A stretch of DNA of 64,000 nt. Origin: Galaxea fascicularis (lineage: Eukaryota > Cnidaria > Anthozoa > Scleractinia > Euphylliidae). The stretch covers positions 21,358,321 to 21,422,320 of the forward strand of contig OX419343.1 in assembly GCA_948470475.1 (NCBI GenBank), in the 5' to 3' direction. A program made the position numbers and the translations under genes. Under the pieces are notes generated by a model that was not told the DNA's origin, searched no databases, and was given only the letters and a program-made list of their open reading frames with translations. Of the stretch, positions 59,080 to 64,000 are shown piece by piece. Position 1 is the stretch's first letter; each line of letters starts with the position of its first letter.

Positions 59080-60258
59080 TTATTTTTTGCTGGTTTCCTC
59101 CTTTTTCTTCCAGGTTTTCTGTGGTTTCCACCTGGACTGGAAGTGGCCCTTGCCTAAAAAAGGCTGGTTCTGTTTCTGGCGATATGGAGGTTTGGTGGAA
59201 GATTTGGAGCGATTGTGAATAGCTGTGTGACTAATGCGGTTTGATGTTCGAATCGCAGTAAGCTGCGACTGAAGCTCGTCGCCAAATAACAAGGTTGTGA
59301 CCGGTGTTTGGGAAGAACACAGCGAGACGTATTCCTTGTTAAGATTGGGTTTGATAGCTTCCCGTCTACGTAGCGAAAGCTCGTAATTGGTGTGACCCAA
59401 CAGGGCAATGGCATCAATTTGTGCTGTGAGTAATGCACCTGTGTCTAGCTTTCCACCTTGGGCGCCTTGGCCTCTAAATTCCATGAGCTTCTGAGTTGAT
59501 TGTGCAATAATGGCTCCAACCTGCACTATCATATTCTGAATAGCGGACAGTCTGAGGTCCTGCTTTTTCCCATAATGGGTTAACTTTTCCCAAATCTCAG
59601 GGTTCACTTTGGGGGCAACAAGTTTGTCGCAGTTTTCAGGGCGATCGTATTTCTCGACCGTTTCTTTGACCTTGTTCTCGCCCGGTTTGGAAGCCCATCT
59701 CTTATTAACAATTTCGGCAAGTTCCTGAGAGATTGGGCGGCTGACTTTGTCGTCTTTAGAGAAGTCGAGGGCCAATTTCTTTAAAAGTTCGTCTTCGCCT
59801 TCATTTTTGCAGGAGTCCTGCGAGTTGGCGGACGATGTTTTGGCGCCTTCAGAGTCTTTCTCCGCGGTGGTTGCGAGAAGCTCCTGAACGTCTGCATCAT
59901 CGTTTTCACTGCTAGTTTCCTCTATATCACTGGCAGCAACTCTAGACTTCTTCGTGTTCCCCTTTAAAGGGTCTAAATTCCCAGAGTGAGCGTCTCGCTT
60001 CGCTGGGCGCTGCTTTGACAAAACAGCGAATGCTTCGCCCATGGCGGACAATGAACCCGCCATGTGATCCATGTTTTGGTTCAAATTAGTGAGAACACTC
60101 ATTAGCGAGTCGCTAATTTCGAGTGCAGATTCCTCTAGAAGGGCATCTTCGACTGCCTCGGTGGGATTAAGCTCCGTTCCTTCGACGGTATAAAGAAATT
60201 GTTTACGTGCAACTACTTCAAAGGTTCGCTTGCAAGTGACCGCTCTGGTTTCGCGCAT
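59080..60258 (-). CDS. DIRS gag-like protein
   Basis: A 392-codon ATG frame. It begins MRETRAVTCKRTFEVV, has an acidic middle (SSENDDADVQELL; NEGEDELLKKLALDFS), a segment SQELAEIVNKRWASKPGENK shared by DIRS gag-like proteins in my recollection, and a basic C-terminus (KPPYRQKQNQPF; RWKPQKTWKKKEETSKK) fit for nucleic-acid binding. No zinc knuckle. Its 5' end overlaps the inner terminal repeat, which may serve as promoter. Confidence 0.8.
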   Translation of the reverse strand: MRETRAVTCKRTFEVVARKQFLYTVEGTELNPTEAVEDALLEESALEISDSLMSVLTNLNQNMDHMAGSLSAMGEAFAVLSKQRPAKRDAHSGNLDPLKGNTKKSRVAASDIEETSSENDDADVQELLATTAEKDSEGAKTSSANSQDSCKNEGEDELLKKLALDFSKDDKVSRPISQELAEIVNKRWASKPGENKVKETVEKYDRPENCDKLVAPKVNPEIWEKLTHYGKKQDLRLSAIQNMIVQVGAIIAQSTQKLMEFRGQGAQGGKLDTGALLTAQIDAIALLGHTNYELSLRRREAIKPNLNKEYVSLCSSQTPVTTLLFGDELQSQLTAIRTSNRISHTAIHNRSKSSTKPPYRQKQNQPFLGKGHFQSRWKPQKTWKKKEETSKK

Positions 60259-60466
60259 ATCTCACGTGACTCCTTAGCGACATTGACCAATGACGAAGTA
60301 GAATTCCACTGTGGCGTAGCGATGGCGCATACACTACATGAGCAGGGCGGGAAAAGTAACGGTAACGGAATTCATCGAAGAAAGTGGGAGGGGCAGTAGA
60401 AGAAAGTAGGCGGGGCAGCGATACCAAAATTCGGGCCCATTTCACAGTTCGGTGATTTTCGTAGTA
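60243..60466. repeat. DIRS right inverted terminal repeat
   Basis: Reverse complement of the left outer repeat; the inner portion (cacgtgactccttagcgaca) also complements 55930-55972. It lies just upstream of, and overlaps, the gag start. Confidence 0.85.
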
Positions 60467-60844
60467 GAAGACAGCTGATTGTATGGAGTTTGAAAAGACG
60501 CCGACTTCAAATATGTGACAAATAATAAATTTGTCCTTCTTTCAATGAAGTAAAGAAAATCTATTTATCCCACGGGTACCCCAAGCTTACGAGTGTTTTG
60601 TTAACAGAAATATGATAAGGATTTCAGGGTATGGGGAATTTAGTGATCGTTATCTAGGGTATTAAAATAGATATAAAAATACATCAGAATTTCTTACCTT
60701 GCCTCTTATATTGATGGTATGTTGTTAGCATTTCTGGCCGTTTCAGCGTGTCAGGAATAAATGTGTCTTACAGGTTTAGGGAGTCGTGAAAAACCAAACA
60801 TGGTATACTCACTGATGCACCAGCCCCTCCCCCACCCTCTAATT
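60467..60844. other. spacer right of the DIRS element, no gene recognised
   Basis: AT-rich, short unsupported frames only. Confidence 0.4.
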
Positions 60845-61127
60845 ATTGGCCGTTTGTACACTTGATCGAGGACGAACAAATTGTCTGGACGGACAACTCG
60901 TCTCAGACGCACAAATCGACTGATGTGCAAACGGGACGAACAAATTTTTCTACGAACAAATCGTCTGATATTTGTCCGTCTGGAGAGACGATTTTTCCAA
61001 GACGATTTGCCCGTCGAGACGAACAAGTCGACTAAAGTACGACCTAACTTCACATCAGATGAACAAATTGTCAGACGATTTGTCCGTCCAGACGATTTGT
61101 TCGTCTCTAGTGCGAAAACGGCCATTG
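60845..61127. repeat. palindromic GACGAA-type element, copy 2
   Basis: Ends ttggccgtttgtacac and gcgaaaacggcca are inverted; inside, gacgaacaaattgtctgga recurs in both orientations (gtccagacgatttgttcgtc at the right). Same motif set as 52970-53150. Confidence 0.75.
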
Positions 61128-61354
61128 ACTGGTCCCTAAGATGATCACCGGAGCTAGTTAATACAATAGTCGCGTGCCAGTCTACAGTAAATGGTTATGG
61201 TATTCGAGATTCCACCAGTTATTTTATCATAAACTGAGGCAATTCAAATACATGAATACTTGGGACAACGAAACAGAGCTGAGAGAGGGTGAATTTCATC
61301 CTCGATATCGATCATTCACATTACAAAGACTGCAGAATCTTTCACATCTAGGGA

Positions 61355-61512
61355 TATTTAACAATTATTGGATGAGGTTGCGCATGATAGCGATAATTAT
61401 CAAGGCCTCAGTTTGTGTTATCCGCCTCAGCCTTCGGCTTCGGCAGATAACACAAACTGAGGCCTTGATAATTATCGCTATCATGCGAAAACCGAATCCA
61501 ATAGTTGTTTTA
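61355..61512. repeat. fold-back element with a perfect 42-bp hairpin core
   Basis: 61381-61422 and 61446-61487 are exact reverse complements (cgcatgatagcgataattat and onward) around a 23-nt loop containing ccttcggcttcgg. Imperfect symmetry continues outward (aacaattattggat versus atccaatagttgtt). Confidence 0.9.
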
Positions 61513-62154
61513 TTATGCATATTCCTGAGCTGCACTGGCGACTCCGCCATAACAAAACTGATCAAACTGCTGGTTAGTGTATTAGTTGACGTCACTTCTG
61601 CATGCATAAAACTATTGTCTGTAGGTATGACGTCAATTCTACATATATAAAAACTATGGTCTGTAGGTATGACGTAAGAGAAACAGAGCTAGCAAGAATT
61701 AGCTGCGTGCTTATAGCCAATCAAAATCGAGCTGGTAACACCAATGTATAATAATAGAATATCTACGTACCGGTTTCAATTTCAAGATTGTGGTTGCTTA
61801 ATCTCTGATATGGAGAGCAACTGATTGACTGCTTATTGTGAATATAATTTACGTAATGAAGTATTCTTTTACTTACTTCAATAATTAGAGGAAACCAGCC
61901 GAGGTCATCCCTGCATGCAATATTGGATGCTTTTCTTGCGTGCTTCTAACTAACGCTAGTCAGGGAACAAATAACGAAATGCAAATAATGAGAGACGTTT
62001 TTCAGGAACGAATAATTAGACTGACAAGCTGCCCCAACTCATTGCAAGTTCAACAAAGCTGCAATAAGTCTATGAGGTAGGCATCACATGTTTATGTTCT
62101 TTGGCGTATAGTTCCTATGCATAATCAAGAGCCAGGGATATCAGTTTGAAAAAG
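61513..62154. other. 3' flank of P450-B, no gene recognised
   Basis: A short direct duplication, ctgtaggtatgacgt, occurs at 61619 and 61662. No other structure noted. Confidence 0.4.
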
Positions 62155-63146
62155 TCAGTCGGTCAGTGTCGACTCCACCCTAACCATCACGCCTCCTTTT
62201 GCACTTAAAGTAATACCAGGATGTAAAATCAAAGGAACTTGTGTCTCAGGTGATCGCACGAACTTGAACTTCATCAGTAGTTTTACCAGGGCGATCTTGA
62301 TCTCCATCAGGGCGAACCTCATCCCGATACAATTTCTGGGCCCTGCTCCGAACGGCAGGAACTGAAAAGGGTGGCGGGAATCTTTGGCGGGGCTTCGGAA
62401 CCTTTCCGGATCAAACTTTTCTGGGTCCTTCCAGGCATCACGATCATGGTGTAGGGCATATATGGGAATAAAAACCTCCGTTCCAGCGGGGATGTGAATA
62501 TCGTTGAGGTCGTAATCTTCATCGCACTCACGGTTCACTTGTGGAGCCGGTGGACACAGTCGCTGCGATTCCTTAATGACACAATCTAGGTACTCGATGT
62601 TATGCGCTATTTCGTACAAGGACTTCTTACTTGCGTTGGCCACAGCTTCATTTATTTCTGACCTCAGTTTGTCTTGAACATCCGGATTCAAGGCCAAGAA
62701 ATACAATGTAAAACTCAACGTGTTGCTCGACGTTTCGTAGCCAGCTAATAGGAAGACGACCAATTGAGCTACAACTTCGTCATCAGTAAGTTTGCTGGCA
62801 CCCTCCACCGTGGTGTGATCATTGGCTGCCATCATTAGTTCTAGCAGATCTTTTCGTCCCGTGGGGCCTTGCTGGCGACGTTTCTTGATGATTTCTCTGG
62901 CAACCTCCTCAAAATAACCTCGTTTGGGTCTCTTGTTAAAAGCTGTTAAAAAACGAAATACTGCACCTCCAAAAGGAAGGCGGGAAATTCGTCGGACAAT
63001 TGAGGGGATTTGAAACAGCTTTCTCGCTTGTTGAACCATTTCGCTGTTTTCTCCTCCTTGAATTTTCGCGTCTACGCCAAACGCCGTAGATAAAATCACC
63101 TCAAGAGTTAACTTGCTAAACCAGTCCAGCATGTCTACAGTTCGAT
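62155..63146 (-). CDS. cytochrome P450 (CYP3-clan type), gene B, exon 2
   Basis: Last exon of a second CYP3-like P450; with exon 1 it yields 490 residues. It follows the acceptor tatttcacag in phase 1 (split GAT codon, residue 161). I-helix AGYET (295-299), K-helix ESQR (353-356), PERF (407-410) and haem loop FGAGPRNCIG with Cys433 are intact. The haem-loop stretch FLPFGAGPRNCIGMRFALME is identical to gene A, showing that the two are close paralogues. The C-terminus is VESTLTD then TGA. Likely an ER enzyme oxidising lipophilic compounds; the substrate cannot be read from sequence. Confidence 0.94.
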
Positions 63147-63487
63147 CTGTGAAATACATCGAGAGTTGTTCAATGTGTTGCCCCGAAAAATTGGCAAAAA
63201 CTAAGCCCATCTCTAACCTGCATTCCTCTGTTACTCACCCTTCCCCCTCCCCTAGGAATGGGGTCAATCGAAAGTAAAATGGTTGAAGTTCCAATCAAAT
63301 GATCAAGATTGAGATCGATGAGGTGATAACCTTTGACTAGTCATCAAACGTTGCTAAAAGCTGGATCAACCCCCGTGTTTTACCCGCGATCATTGCAAAA
63401 TTGCAAACAAATTTAGACAGTGTCAATCAGACCTTAATTTAACTACGAACCATTCTTTAGCTGGTTTCAATTAGTATTGATACTCAC

Positions 63488-63968
63488 CCGTATCGACAAT
63501 TTTCTCAAGTTTCTCCACAAGCGTGTCGCATGACTTCTCCATTAGCGGCACCATCAACTTCAGCTTTCCAGCGCTGAACGTGGGCGTCAACGTGTTACGG
63601 ATCCTCTTCCAAGTTTCGTCCCGTGCTCTGAACACGTTTTTGCCAATGGTTTCATTTGGCGCTCTCTGGATCGGGATACGATTGTGGAAATTGGGAAAAT
63701 CCTTGACCAATATTTGCTTCAGCAACTCGGGGTCAGCAACGACCAACGATGGCCTTCTGCCCAAACAAACGGCAAAGACTTTGCCGTACTTCTTAAGATA
63801 GTCCAGGAACATGAGGTGCATCCCATTATACTCCATAAGATTGAGGAAATTCCCAAGAAATGGGACAGGTTTGGGTCCAGGGGCATTGAGTATCTTGAGA
63901 TTTGCGAAACCAAGTGTTCCATACCAGTAAAGGAACAATGTAATGAGCAACAGAAGCGACACGATCAT
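63488..63968 (-). CDS. cytochrome P450 (CYP3-clan type), gene B, exon 1
   Basis: ATG at 63968, directly before a hydrophobic ER anchor (LLLLITLFLYWYG, residues 5-17). The hinge PGPKPVPF (30-37), C-helix WKRIR (120-124) and a phase-1 donor (gtgagt) at the same alignment position as in gene A are visible. The intron is 341 bp (63487-63147). Only 32 bp of upstream sequence remain in the window, so the promoter is not visible. Confidence 0.94.
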
Positions 63969-64000
63969 AGCAGGATGAGAGAGGGAATGAACTGCAGACA

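Larger units (their letters stand above)
55369..60466 (-). mobile_element. DIRS-type tyrosine-recombinase retrotransposon
   Basis: A 5.1-kb element with inverted terminal repeats: tactacgaaaatcaccgaac opens the left end and its reverse complement closes the right end. Genes on the minus strand occur in the order gag-like (60258-59080), RT/RNase H (59062-56945) and tyrosine recombinase (57371-56136), the overlapping layout typical of the DIRS1 group. There is no LTR, no DDE integrase and no aspartic protease. The left terminal repeat is longer than the right by roughly 135 bp and is split by a palindrome. The frames are otherwise long and open, so the copy is young, but the recombinase is frameshifted. 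Confidence 0.9.

Noticed and set aside
56945..59131. RT frame start at 59131
   Set aside because: That codon is GTG; the first ATG is at 59062, after the gag stop, so the later start was used.

Overview
The window reads as nuclear DNA from a cnidarian, most likely an anthozoan such as a stony coral. It is AT-rich, its genes are split by GT-AG introns, and it is crowded with mobile-element debris. The clearest lineage marker is at the left edge: the 3' end of a minicollagen gene, a nematocyst capsule protein known only from cnidarians and their close relatives. It ends in the six-cysteine pattern CxxxCxxxCxxxCxxxCC.

Layout: 1-810 (+) minicollagen, last three exons. 10173-15588 (-) and 62155-63968 (-) are two complete two-exon cytochrome P450 genes of CYP3-clan type, 497 and 490 residues. 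The intron of the first is 3.9 kb and holds two LINE scraps, a MITE and an (ATT)n run; the intron of the second is only 341 bp. 18.0-20.95 kb holds a small TTA-flanked MITE, a diverged repeat copy, a broken LINE and an inverted-repeat element. 21322-22839 is a cluster of six near-identical tRNA-like genes (five direct at an exact 248-bp period, one inverted). It appears to have landed inside the last codons of an unidentified open reading frame. 23823-26201 (+) is an eight-exon decayed gene with an RNase-H/DDE transposase-like block reminiscent of Transib/RAG1. 26170-27625 and 36140-37930 are inverted copies of one long repeat.

Two gene fragments, 32477-39462 (-) and 49201-53773 (+), share exon order, intron phases and four cysteines. 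They look like a paralogous pair of an unrecognised small cysteine-bearing protein. 55369-60466 (-) is a nearly complete DIRS-type tyrosine-recombinase retrotransposon (gag-like, RT/RNase H, YR). Its YR has lost its frame just before the catalytic tyrosine, and one terminal repeat is split by a palindrome with 87-bp arms.

The P450s are probably microsomal oxidases. Apart from the minicollagen and P450s, most recognisable coding sequence here belongs to mobile elements. Many ORFs of 60-120 codons are expected by chance and are not listed. All family calls come from reading motifs; no database search was possible.
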